Below are positions 1 to 7,697 of a DNA stretch of 64,000 nucleotides, piece by piece. The first letter of the stretch is position 1. Each line of letters begins with the position of its first letter. The DNA comes from a virus, in IMG/VR virus record IMGVR_UViG_3300042314_001189, positions 62,001 to 126,000 of that record; one strand, given 5' to 3'. A model generated the notes under the pieces. It saw nothing but the letters and a program-made list of their open reading frames with translations. It was not told where the DNA came from and did not search any database. The position numbers and the translations under genes were made by a program.

Positions 1-1604
1 AAATACAAGCGTTGACAGCTGGTACAACATCAATCATAGAATTAGATAGAAATTTACCTAATTTGAACGGTACTTGGACTGGTTATTCTCAGATTTTCAT
101 CTACAAAGGCGGTGAAGTTTATAACTCTTTTGGTTATGATAACTCTACAGCGTATTGGGATAGTGGAACATTATCTTTTGATTCTTCTAGCAATATCACA
201 TGTAACGATGTTCCAGTTTGGAATATGAACAATGTTTGGTGTGAGAGTTTGGCTGGTATTACTGGTCTAACAACAACAAATCTGTATGAAGGATATACTA
301 AGTTTGGTTCATTCCCTTATTTAGGTACTAAAAACCCATACTTAGAATTTGTATGTAAAACAACTGCTGATACCGAAACTTCTTTGGCGTTTAGCTGTAC
401 TGGTCCAGGTCAAAGTTACCTAGACGATGTATCAAAATCTATCTCTATTTTACATTACACAAACAATACTATCTCTAATCTTTACGGTGAGTTCTTCTAT
501 ACTGATGCCGCAAACAACAAATATTTATCGTTGTTTATTCCAGATTTAATGTACCACAGAAGAAACGGTAGTACTGGTAGTGGAACAACAATGGGTATGA
601 GATTTATCGCTACGGGTTCAACATTCACAACTAATCAAGACATCGAATACATTGAATTGATTGAAGACCCAGCAATGGTTGCTTCAGCATCAACTTCTGT
701 AGCTGTTGGTAGAGTCTACCCACAACTAAAAACAGTTGTATTCTATAATGACGAAATAGTTTCTGCTTTATCATATAAATCTAACAGAAACTGGACATTA
801 CCAGAACTATCAGCAACATTGGCAGCACCAAGCGGTGGTACATCTACTGGTATTCTAAATACACAACAAACAATGTATTTAACATATGTGTTAGACAACG
901 TTGGTCAAAGCGGTTATACTTCTTCTTTACCTTGTCAAACATACATTAAAATAACAAACAACACTTCATCAGCTAAAGACGTTTCGTTTAAAATAACTGA
1001 AACAGACATGCTTCCATACATGAGAAAGATTGAAAGTGCTGGTTATGATGGATTAGGTTTTTATGCGTATAACTTTAAATTGTTATATCAAATTGTAACC
1101 GACTCTATGGACCGTCCAGACCCAGGTGCTTGGAAAGAGTATGACTTTACATCAACAGCTATTACAACAAATGCTGGTGAAACAATCGACCCTAAATTGC
1201 TAGAAAACCAAAATCCAGCTATTAATGGGTTTGTTTTAGACGTGTTAAAAGATGTGAGTGCGACAACATTTAATTTAATTTCACTATTAAACTTACCACC
1301 AACAGTTTCACCAGAGAAATTACAATTTGGTGATGAAAGATTCTTCTACGGAAACCTTTCAACATATATTGGTGCAACAATATACAAAACAATCTTCGAC
1401 ATTAGAGTTAATAGTAGTCAATTTAACGCTACAACTAACCCAACTAGAAGTTCAGATACAACAGTAAATCCACCAAACATAAAAATAAGTGAGGTTGGTA
1501 TTTATGACACAGACAAAAACTTAGTCTGCATTGGTAAACTTAGCACACCAGTTGCTTTAACCAATGGGAACACAATAATGCTTGAATTATCAATGGATTT
1601 CTAA
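1..1604 (+). CDS. Tail-fibre/appendage-like virion protein (5' truncated)
   Basis: The frame is open to the window edge, so the true start lies upstream; about 530 codons are present. The protein is rich in Ser, Thr, Asn and Gly, looks beta-strand-like and has no membrane segment, as expected for a phage appendage. Its end carries ISEVGIYDTDKNLV, closely matched by RISEVGLYDDAGNL at the end of the next gene; an EVG(I/L)YD ending is common in phage fibre and collar proteins. The stop is one base before the next ATG, so the two are co-transcribed. Exact location in the virion is not resolved. Confidence 0.6.
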   Translation, partial: IQALTAGTTSIIELDRNLPNLNGTWTGYSQIFIYKGGEVYNSFGYDNSTAYWDSGTLSFDSSSNITCNDVPVWNMNNVWCESLAGITGLTTTNLYEGYTKFGSFPYLGTKNPYLEFVCKTTADTETSLAFSCTGPGQSYLDDVSKSISILHYTNNTISNLYGEFFYTDAANNKYLSLFIPDLMYHRRNGSTGSGTTMGMRFIATGSTFTTNQDIEYIELIEDPAMVASASTSVAVGRVYPQLKTVVFYNDEIVSALSYKSNRNWTLPELSATLAAPSGGTSTGILNTQQTMYLTYVLDNVGQSGYTSSLPCQTYIKITNNTSSAKDVSFKITETDMLPYMRKIESAGYDGLGFYAYNFKLLYQIVTDSMDRPDPGAWKEYDFTSTAITTNAGETIDPKLLENQNPAINGFVLDVLKDVSATTFNLISLLNLPPTVSPEKLQFGDERFFYGNLSTYIGATIYKTIFDIRVNSSQFNATTNPTRSSDTTVNPPNIKISEVGIYDTDKNLVCIGKLSTPVALTNGNTIMLELSMDF

Positions 1605-1605
1605 A

Positions 1606-2820
1606 ATGGGATATAATAGTACTGCAACGACACTTACACTTACAGCTAAATTAACACCAATAGGTAGACAAAAGCTTGTATCAACAAATAACGCATTAAT
1701 CAAAACTTTTAGTTTAGGTGATTCGGATGCGAACTACTTTATTGACTTAACATTGGGAACTGGACAAGTTCCTGGTGAGGGTGGTAATATTGGGTTCAAC
1801 AACACTGTTAGTAATAGCACAGCTAGAAACCTAAATTTAGCAACGTATCTTATCGTAAATTCAAGTGGTTCGATTAGAAAAAGTGTATCACAACAATCAA
1901 CAACTGTTTTAACTGAAACACAGCCATTAGGTTTTAAAACCATTTCTGGTTCTAGTTTAACAATAAATGGGGTTGATAGAAACAACGCAACAACAGACCC
2001 GTTGGTTAATTTATTCTTTTCATTTGGTTTACCACTTAATAGCACTGACGATAACAGATTTAGTGGTATAACATACGCTAATGGTGGTTTTTCAGACACA
2101 GCATTTAGTGGGTTCGCTGGTAGTAAAATAGTTGTTATTGGTATAGATAATTCACAATATGGTGAGGCGTTGGATGGTAAAACTGTTAAACTTGAATTAC
2201 CAACGACTGCTGGTACATATACTCTTTATAGTACATATTTAGGTGGTTTATCTCAATTGAATGAATTAGACGCTAGATATAACGATACAGCAATTGCAAC
2301 TGGTTCATTTGGTTATAACGTTGCAACTTTATTCTCTGATAACATTCTAACACCTAATGGTGGTGATTTAAGTTTAAGCTGGTCAACTGGTTATGGTACA
2401 CAAAAACCGTTCTCTATAAATGGTAAGAAAACATACAACCTACAAACGAACACCAATTTAGGTGCTACTGCTGATACAGCTGTTGGTATGTCTTATTTGG
2501 ATAAAGGGTTTATAGTAATCACAGACCCTACAATCGTAAACGCTGTCGGTGATGTTACAACAACTGGTGTAACAACTGGTATGACAGTAACTTTTGACAG
2601 CATTTCAACAAATGTGACACAACAAATCACATGTATTGCCGACAGAGGTGAATTCGGTGGAACAACAAACCCAACATTTGGTGATGGCGATGTTCCTAGA
2701 ATTAGCGAAGTGGGACTTTATGACGATGCTGGTAATCTTATTGCATATGCCAAAACAGATAGACAAGTAACAAAGAATGTTAACCAATTTTTGGCCCTTT
2801 CTATAAATATTACACTTTAA
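1606..2820 (+). CDS. Appendage/structural protein with shared EVG-LYD C-terminus
   Basis: 404 residues from the ATG at 1606; an upstream TTG at 1582 is less likely because it lies inside the preceding gene. The N-terminus contains LTPIGRQKLVS and FSLGDSDANY, a pattern I associate with phage structural proteins, and the C-terminus repeats the EVG(I/L)YD module of the preceding gene. Composition is Thr/Asn/Gly rich with no signal peptide. Most likely a fibre or baseplate appendage; the specific role is inferred. Confidence 0.6.
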   Translation: MGYNSTATTLTLTAKLTPIGRQKLVSTNNALIKTFSLGDSDANYFIDLTLGTGQVPGEGGNIGFNNTVSNSTARNLNLATYLIVNSSGSIRKSVSQQSTTVLTETQPLGFKTISGSSLTINGVDRNNATTDPLVNLFFSFGLPLNSTDDNRFSGITYANGGFSDTAFSGFAGSKIVVIGIDNSQYGEALDGKTVKLELPTTAGTYTLYSTYLGGLSQLNELDARYNDTAIATGSFGYNVATLFSDNILTPNGGDLSLSWSTGYGTQKPFSINGKKTYNLQTNTNLGATADTAVGMSYLDKGFIVITDPTIVNAVGDVTTTGVTTGMTVTFDSISTNVTQQITCIADRGEFGGTTNPTFGDGDVPRISEVGLYDDAGNLIAYAKTDRQVTKNVNQFLALSINITL

Positions 2821-2869
2821 CCCTTTATTTTTTACAAGTTAAGGTTAGATTAGTGTTAAAAATTGATTT

Positions 2870-3517
2870 ATGGCAAAAGAACCAGAATTTTTATTAGCAC
2901 TAGACGTGTCGACATCAACAATTGGTATCGCACTATTTGAAGACTTAGGTGAAAAAGGTGAGTTGAAATTACTACACCATGTTTCACCTAAAGTTAAACC
3001 TAAACCAGAAAATAAAATGGAAGAATTGTTCAGAAAAGTTGAAATTTTTGAACAAGAATTTCTATCACATTATAGTGATTTTGGTATCAATAGAGTAGTC
3101 ATCGAAGAACCATTGCTTCAATCTAACAATGTTTACACAATAGCAACCTTATTACGTTTTAACGGTATGATATCAAAATCCGTTTATGACACTATTGGTG
3201 TTGTGCCAGAATTCATTTCTTCTTATGATGCTCGTAAATTTGCTTTCCCAGAATTAATGGCTGTCAGAAAATTCAAAAAAGACGGTACACCTTTAAACGA
3301 AAAACAAATAGCCAAAAATACTCCAGTATTGTTTGGTGGGTATGATTTCGATGTTGACAAGAAGTACGTTCTTTGGGAAAAAGTTGCCGAATTAGAGCCA
3401 CAAGTTACTTGGTTTTACGACAAAAACAACAAGTTAAAAAAAGAAACTTTTGACACCTCAGATGCTTATGTTGCTGGTATTGGTTACATGTATAAACACG
3501 AAATCTGGAAAAAATAG
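2870..3517 (+). CDS. RuvC-like Holliday junction resolvase
   Basis: 215 residues with an RNase H-like fold: an N-terminal strand LALDVST gives Asp12, a central VVIEEPL gives the acidic pair around residues 79-80, and a C-terminal DTSDAYVAG supplies the last acidic residues. This spacing fits RuvC-family crossover junction endonucleases, which cut branched DNA before packaging. It precedes the primase, consistent with a replication/recombination block. The gene ends with tandem stops TAG TAA, noteworthy because the phage carries a UAG-suppressor tRNA. Confidence 0.7.
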   Translation: MAKEPEFLLALDVSTSTIGIALFEDLGEKGELKLLHHVSPKVKPKPENKMEELFRKVEIFEQEFLSHYSDFGINRVVIEEPLLQSNNVYTIATLLRFNGMISKSVYDTIGVVPEFISSYDARKFAFPELMAVRKFKKDGTPLNEKQIAKNTPVLFGGYDFDVDKKYVLWEKVAELEPQVTWFYDKNNKLKKETFDTSDAYVAGIGYMYKHEIWKK

Positions 3518-3526
3518 TAAAATTTA

Positions 3527-3558
3527 TTTGTAAAAACCATTAGTATTTCGTACCTTTG
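3527..3558 (+). promoter_or_regulatory. Bacteroidetes-type promoter, primase gene
   Basis: TTTG (3527-3530), 20-nt spacer, TACCTTTG (3551-3558). The ATG follows after only 4 nt, predicting a leaderless mRNA. Confidence 0.75.
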
Positions 3559-3562
3559 TAGT

Positions 3563-4519
3563 ATGAATCTTTTATTGGTTGATATACTTGAGAGCTTTTT
3601 AGGTGATACTAGAAAGCATAATGAAGATACTGGGCAAATCGCTTTTGACTGTCCAGCATGTTCTGCTGAAAAGGGTATGGTCGATGGTGATGGTAAAGGA
3701 AACCTAGAAATCAATTATAATAGAGGTATGTTTAAATGCTGGGCTTGTCAAGAGACAAACAACATGCATGGACCAGTAATTAAACTACTAAAAAAATACG
3801 CAACACCCAAAAACATACGTGATTATCTGTTGGTTAAACCAGATGCTGATTTGGTTAGCGAAAAACAGAAGAAAGAAATAGTATTAACTTTGCCAGAGGG
3901 GTATAAAAAACTATCTGAATGCACAGAAAAAGACTACAAATCACAACAAGCACTATCTTATTTGCGTGAACGTGGTATAACCGATGATATTATAAAATAT
4001 TATGAAATAGGTTACACGTTTAGAGGTAAATTCTTCAATAGAGTTATCATACCATCTTATGATTCAGAGGGTAAATTAAACTATTTCATAGCTAGATGGT
4101 TTGCCAAAGAATACACAAAACTAAAATATCTAAACCCAGATGTTGAAAAACAAGAAATAATCTTCAACGAAGGAAAAATAAACTGGGATTCAACAATTTA
4201 CATAGTAGAAGGAGCAACAGACCATATTGTTGTACCAAATTCAATACCATTATTGGGTAAATTCTTATCACCGCAACTCCTAGAACTATTACACGATAAC
4301 GCACAAGCTTTTATTGTGATTGTATTGGATGATGATGCGTATGAAGACGCTAAAAGGTTATACAGAGAATTAAACTTTGGTGATTTAAGGGGTAGAATAA
4401 AACTGGTTAAATGTCCAGAAGGTTATGACCCATCAAAAATATTTGAAAAATTAGGTAATAAGGGTATTGTTAAATTGCTTAGGGGTGCTTATAAATTAGA
4501 AGATTCTGAAATTTATTGA
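3563..4519 (+). CDS. DnaG-type DNA primase (zinc finger plus Toprim)
   Basis: 318 residues. A CHC2-like zinc-binding region lies at about residues 30-60 (FDCPAC and MFKCWACQ). A DnaG-like core follows, with YLRERGITDDIIKYY and RVIIPSYDSEG, then a Toprim domain with IYIVEGATD (catalytic Glu) and IVLDDDAYEDA (metal-binding Asp cluster). It should synthesise RNA primers for the phage fork. It is shorter than bacterial DnaG (about 600 residues) and lacks the helicase-binding C-terminal domain. The start codon is 4 nt after the promoter -7 box. Confidence 0.85.
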   Translation: MNLLLVDILESFLGDTRKHNEDTGQIAFDCPACSAEKGMVDGDGKGNLEINYNRGMFKCWACQETNNMHGPVIKLLKKYATPKNIRDYLLVKPDADLVSEKQKKEIVLTLPEGYKKLSECTEKDYKSQQALSYLRERGITDDIIKYYEIGYTFRGKFFNRVIIPSYDSEGKLNYFIARWFAKEYTKLKYLNPDVEKQEIIFNEGKINWDSTIYIVEGATDHIVVPNSIPLLGKFLSPQLLELLHDNAQAFIVIVLDDDAYEDAKRLYRELNFGDLRGRIKLVKCPEGYDPSKIFEKLGNKGIVKLLRGAYKLEDSEIY

Positions 4520-4527
4520 TATTTATA
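4520..4527 (+). promoter_or_regulatory. Phage late-promoter-like motif TATTTATA
   Basis: TATTTATA ends 14 nt before the ATG of the ART-like gene. The same motif sits at similar distance before other late-type genes. Confidence 0.55.
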
Positions 4528-4541
4528 CATAAAAGGTAAAT

Positions 4542-5171
4542 ATGGAAATAAAAAGTCGTTTAAGACAATTATTAAAAGAATCTATAGAAGGCAACTACGG
4601 CTACCATGTTGGTAATCTAACAACAAAGTCTGAATTTATTGGTGAAAAGGCGTTTGGTGGTAGAAGTTTAGCTTTGCAAGGTCTTGGTGGTGCTAGTAAG
4701 ACTGGCCAGTTTGGTGCTGGTCATTTTTTGTTTGGTACAAAAGAAAAAGCAGAAGATTTTAGAAAAACAAAAGACAGACCAATTTATAAGGTTGATTTTG
4801 GTCAATATAGAATGTATAGACCTAGCGATGCCAAAGAATTTGTAGAAGGCGTAATCAACCTTACGAATCAACTTATTATGGTTCCAGAAAGGTTTGCCGA
4901 AACTCAAGAGTTCAACGATGTTATCGATGACTTGGCACAAGATTTACCTAGTTTTGGTATTACTCTTTCAAGAGATAAAATATTCCAAATAACGAAAGGA
5001 TTTGTCGAAGACGTAACCGAAATGAAGAACCCAAAAAGTGATTACCTTATCACTAGATACCTTAAATCAATGGGTTATGAGGGGTTAGATTTAAGAAACA
5101 CACCATACGATTCCTACTATATTGGCTCTGTAATATACGATTTAAAAGCAAATACTGTTTCAGAAGCTTAA
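4542..5171 (+). CDS. Putative ADP-ribosyltransferase-like internal head protein
   Basis: 209 residues. The N-terminus MEIKSRLRQLLKES is a short amphipathic peptide with L-x-E, like T4 capsid-targeting peptides cleaved by the prohead protease. The body shows an ART-like order: YHVG early, GAGHFLFGTKEKAEDF in the position of the Gly-x-Gly-x-Tyr/Phe-Phe strand, then IYKVDFGQYRMYRP, and a late GYEGLDLR with a candidate catalytic Glu. T4 Alt is a known packaged ADP-ribosyltransferase, so the combination is plausible, but the motif match is weak. Driven by a TATTTATA motif. Confidence 0.4.
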   Translation: MEIKSRLRQLLKESIEGNYGYHVGNLTTKSEFIGEKAFGGRSLALQGLGGASKTGQFGAGHFLFGTKEKAEDFRKTKDRPIYKVDFGQYRMYRPSDAKEFVEGVINLTNQLIMVPERFAETQEFNDVIDDLAQDLPSFGITLSRDKIFQITKGFVEDVTEMKNPKSDYLITRYLKSMGYEGLDLRNTPYDSYYIGSVIYDLKANTVSEA

Positions 5172-5187
5172 TTTTACTTAAAATTAG

Positions 5188-5218
5188 TTGTTATTTAAGA
5201 TATTATTGTGTATCTTTG
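5188..5218 (+). promoter_or_regulatory. Bacteroidetes-type promoter
   Basis: TTG (5188-5190), 20-nt spacer, TATCTTTG (5211-5218), 16 nt before the ATG at 5235. Confidence 0.7.
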
Positions 5219-5234
5219 TAATAAATTATTAGAC

Positions 5235-6017
5235 ATGAGTAAAGCAAAATTATGGGTTGGGCCAGTATATTTAGAGCCGATAGAACATAAGTATCATCAT
5301 AGAGAAACTGGAAAAATTTATAAGTCGGTAACTACGACACTTTCATCTATTGAACCTCATTTTGATTCTGAAGCTGTTTCTTTGGCGATAACCAAACAGC
5401 TAGATACTGTTAAACAAGAACGTTATATTGGGCTAACGCAGCAACAAATTTTAGATTATTGGCAAATGCTTAATGATGAAGCTAACATTTATGGAACAAA
5501 AGTCCATGATATTGTTGAGCGTTATTTGCTGGCTAACAAATGGTATTTCCCACCAGAAAATGAAGAAGGTGAGTTTGAACAAAAAGTCATTGATGGGTAT
5601 AACGGGTTAAATATTGATGAGGGTGTTGCAATGTGGCCAGAAAGAATTTTGTTTGCGGAACAATACGAATTGGCTGGTATGTCTGACCTTATAATCGATA
5701 TTGATGATGTGTTTTTTGATGTATGGGACTGGAAAACCAATAGAGAGTTTAACTTCTTCAACCCATATGGTTTTGAAACGCTTTATAAACCTTTTGACCA
5801 CTTACAATCGTGTCAATGGTCTATATATACGCTGCAACTTTCAGTTTATGCTTATATGTATGAATTGGAATTCCCTGGTCGTAAGTGTAGACAAATAAGA
5901 ATTGGGTATTGGGATAAAGAAAAAATGACGTTTGAAAAAATTCAAATTATGTATTTGAAACATGAAGCCAAAAAACTTATTGAGATGCACCACTATAACA
6001 TAATGAAAAACGCATAA
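5235..6017 (+). CDS. PD-(D/E)XK nuclease (RecB/Cas4-like)
   Basis: 260 residues from the ATG at 5235; an earlier in-frame start at 5208 lies within the promoter and is rejected. Motifs in order: GTKVHDIVERYL (helix with conserved His), LAGMSDLIID (motif with Asp), FFDVWDWKTNREF (D-x-x-x-WK core with catalytic Lys) and LQLSVYAYMYE (QxxxY helix). These define the PD-(D/E)XK exonuclease superfamily. It heads a cluster leading into the gp47/gp46-like pair, so a role in recombination or host DNA degradation is likely. Confidence 0.75.
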   Translation: MSKAKLWVGPVYLEPIEHKYHHRETGKIYKSVTTTLSSIEPHFDSEAVSLAITKQLDTVKQERYIGLTQQQILDYWQMLNDEANIYGTKVHDIVERYLLANKWYFPPENEEGEFEQKVIDGYNGLNIDEGVAMWPERILFAEQYELAGMSDLIIDIDDVFFDVWDWKTNREFNFFNPYGFETLYKPFDHLQSCQWSIYTLQLSVYAYMYELEFPGRKCRQIRIGYWDKEKMTFEKIQIMYLKHEAKKLIEMHHYNIMKNA

Positions 6018-6020
6018 TCA

Positions 6021-6236
6021 ATGGATAAGCCTAGATACTTTAAATGTTCTAAGTGTGGGGAATCAATTAGAAAGATTCTTCACCCTTCATTAAGTGATTT
6101 AGACAATATGCCAGTATGTATTTTTCCAATGGTAGAAAGAACATCTGGTATTTGTGGTGGTAGTTTTAGTGTTGAAATAACAGAAGAAGAATATAATGAA
6201 ACCCTTAAAGAGTGGGAAAATAAAAACGCAAAATAA
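6021..6236 (+). CDS. Small zinc-ribbon protein
   Basis: 71 residues with CSKC near the N-terminus and two further Cys (PVCIFP and GICGG) about 25-40 residues later, consistent with a single zinc ribbon. The C-terminus is an acidic helix. It lies 3 nt after the nuclease gene and its stop abuts the next ATG, so it belongs to the nuclease operon. Function unknown; a DNA- or protein-binding accessory is possible. Confidence 0.55.
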   Translation: MDKPRYFKCSKCGESIRKILHPSLSDLDNMPVCIFPMVERTSGICGGSFSVEITEEEYNETLKEWENKNAK

Positions 6237-7049
6237 ATGGTAAAGAAAATAGTACACTTAGCTGATATTCACATCAGAACTTTTAGAATGCATGATGAAT
6301 ACAAAGATGTTTTTAGGAATTTACTTAAAGACGTTAAAGAACTTACTGAAGATTTTGAACGTGAAGAAATACGAATAGTTATTGCTGGTGATTTGGTTCA
6401 TCAAAAAATCGTGATTTCAAACGAGCAGTTAATTTTAGGTACGTGGTTTTTGAGAAAATTAGAAGAAATCGCACCAGTAATTATAATTGCTGGAAACCAT
6501 GATTTATTAGAGAACAACAAAGACAGAATGGATAGTATTAGCCCTATGGTACAATTCTTAGGTGATAAAGAAATAAACTATTTCAAGGAATCTAAATGCT
6601 ATATGGATGACAATATTGTTTGGTGTGTTTATTCTATCTTTGAAGAAAACGCTAGACCAGACATTGAGTCGGCTAGAGTTGAATTTGGTAATGATAAAAC
6701 ATATGTTGGGTTATTCCACGCACCGTTGATAAACGCAAAAACCGACATAGGTTATGAAATTGACCATGGTGCTGAATTAGATACTTTTGAAGGTTGTGAT
6801 GTTGTTATGTTGGGTGATATCCACAAGCGTCAAGCGTTTAACCATAAAGGGATAATTGTTGCTTATCCCTCATCATTGATACAACAAAACTTTGGTGAAA
6901 ATGTGACAAAACACGGTTTCTTATTCTGGGATGTTGAAACAAAAACATATACAGAACATGACGTAGAAAATAAATCTCCTTACTACCAATTTAAAATAAA
7001 ATCATTGGAAGATATTGAGAATGGAACAGAAAAAATTACAAACTTATGA
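6237..7049 (+). CDS. SbcD/gp47-like recombination nuclease subunit
   Basis: 270 residues of calcineurin-like metallophosphoesterase: HLADIHIR (D-x-H), VIAGDLVH (GD), IIAGNHD (GNHD), FHAPL and GDIHKRQ (GDxH). These are the metal ligands of Mre11/SbcD/T4 gp47. The partner ATPase is encoded 640 bp downstream, and together they should process DNA ends for recombination-dependent replication. The length is shorter than SbcD, lacking a long capping domain. Confidence 0.85.
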   Translation: MVKKIVHLADIHIRTFRMHDEYKDVFRNLLKDVKELTEDFEREEIRIVIAGDLVHQKIVISNEQLILGTWFLRKLEEIAPVIIIAGNHDLLENNKDRMDSISPMVQFLGDKEINYFKESKCYMDDNIVWCVYSIFEENARPDIESARVEFGNDKTYVGLFHAPLINAKTDIGYEIDHGAELDTFEGCDVVMLGDIHKRQAFNHKGIIVAYPSSLIQQNFGENVTKHGFLFWDVETKTYTEHDVENKSPYYQFKIKSLEDIENGTEKITNL

Positions 7050-7279
7050 TGCTAGGTGAATTAAGAGAGTTTATAAATAAACTCCCAGAAGACATGGACA
7101 ACTTTATTGTTGTAAATGGTGAATACGGGTTTTTAGACCCAAGTGATGATAACAGTGTTGTTTATCGAGTAGATAAACCCGTACTTATGGTTACGGTTGA
7201 TGAGAATGACAAAGAAATTTTGTTATTACATCAGACACGTGAAGATGTAAAAACAATGATGGGTGATGACAATTCCTAA
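7046..7279 (+). CDS. Hypothetical protein between gp47- and gp46-like genes
   Basis: 77 residues, acidic, starting in an ATGA overlap with the nuclease stop. No motif recognised; a beta-rich core (NFIVVNGEYGF, VLMVTVDEND) is visible. Overlap with genes on both sides shows translational coupling within the recombination operon. Confidence 0.5.
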   Translation: MMLGELREFINKLPEDMDNFIVVNGEYGFLDPSDDNSVVYRVDKPVLMVTVDENDKEILLLHQTREDVKTMMGDDNS

Positions 7280-7697
7280 TGAATTACATGATGAACTTTG
7301 GGATTATTGTAGAGTTAACAATATCACAAACGTTGAAGAGTTTAAATTAAAACTTTTAAAGAAAGGTTTTACTGTTGAAAAATTTGGTGCAACACCACAA
7401 GCGGTAGAGAAAATTGTTGAGAAAATTGTTGAAAAAATCGTTGAGGTTCCAGTTGAAAAAATCGTTGAGGTTCCAGTTGAAAAAATCGTTGAGAAAGAGG
7501 TATATGTAACCGATGATTCTAAACTATCTGATTTTACTGATAAGATAGAAGAACAACAAAATTTAGTGATTAAACTAGAAGGTGATATTTCAAAACAAAA
7601 CAAAACGATATCAACATTAGAAACCGAGATAACCAATTTGAAATCAGAGTTGGAAAAAGAAAAGAAGAAAAATAAAAGAGACATTTATGGTGAGTAA
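7266..7697 (+). CDS. Coiled-coil protein with VEKI repeats
   Basis: About 143 residues. After a 45-residue head there are repeats of EKIVEK and EKIVEVPV (residues about 45-80), then a long Lys/Glu coiled coil. ATG at 7266 is preferred over the GTG at 7263. The repeats are encoded by near-identical DNA units at about 7405-7500. It overlaps both neighbours and ends inside the start of the ATPase gene. A structural or bridging role is possible; function is unknown. Confidence 0.55.
   Translation: MTIPNELHDELWDYCRVNNITNVEEFKLKLLKKGFTVEKFGATPQAVEKIVEKIVEKIVEVPVEKIVEVPVEKIVEKEVYVTDDSKLSDFTDKIEEQQNLVIKLEGDISKQNKTISTLETEITNLKSELEKEKKKNKRDIYGE
7405..7500 (+). repeat. Short in-gene tandem repeats (VEKI units)
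   Basis: Alternating units of gttgagaaaatt and gttgaggttccagttgaaaa type encode EKIVEK/EKIVEVPV. They are coding repeats, not CRISPR. Confidence 0.7.

Noticed and set aside
7405-7500. CRISPR-like array from short repeats
   Set aside because: Repeats are in frame, encode VEKI units and lack unique spacers of constant length.
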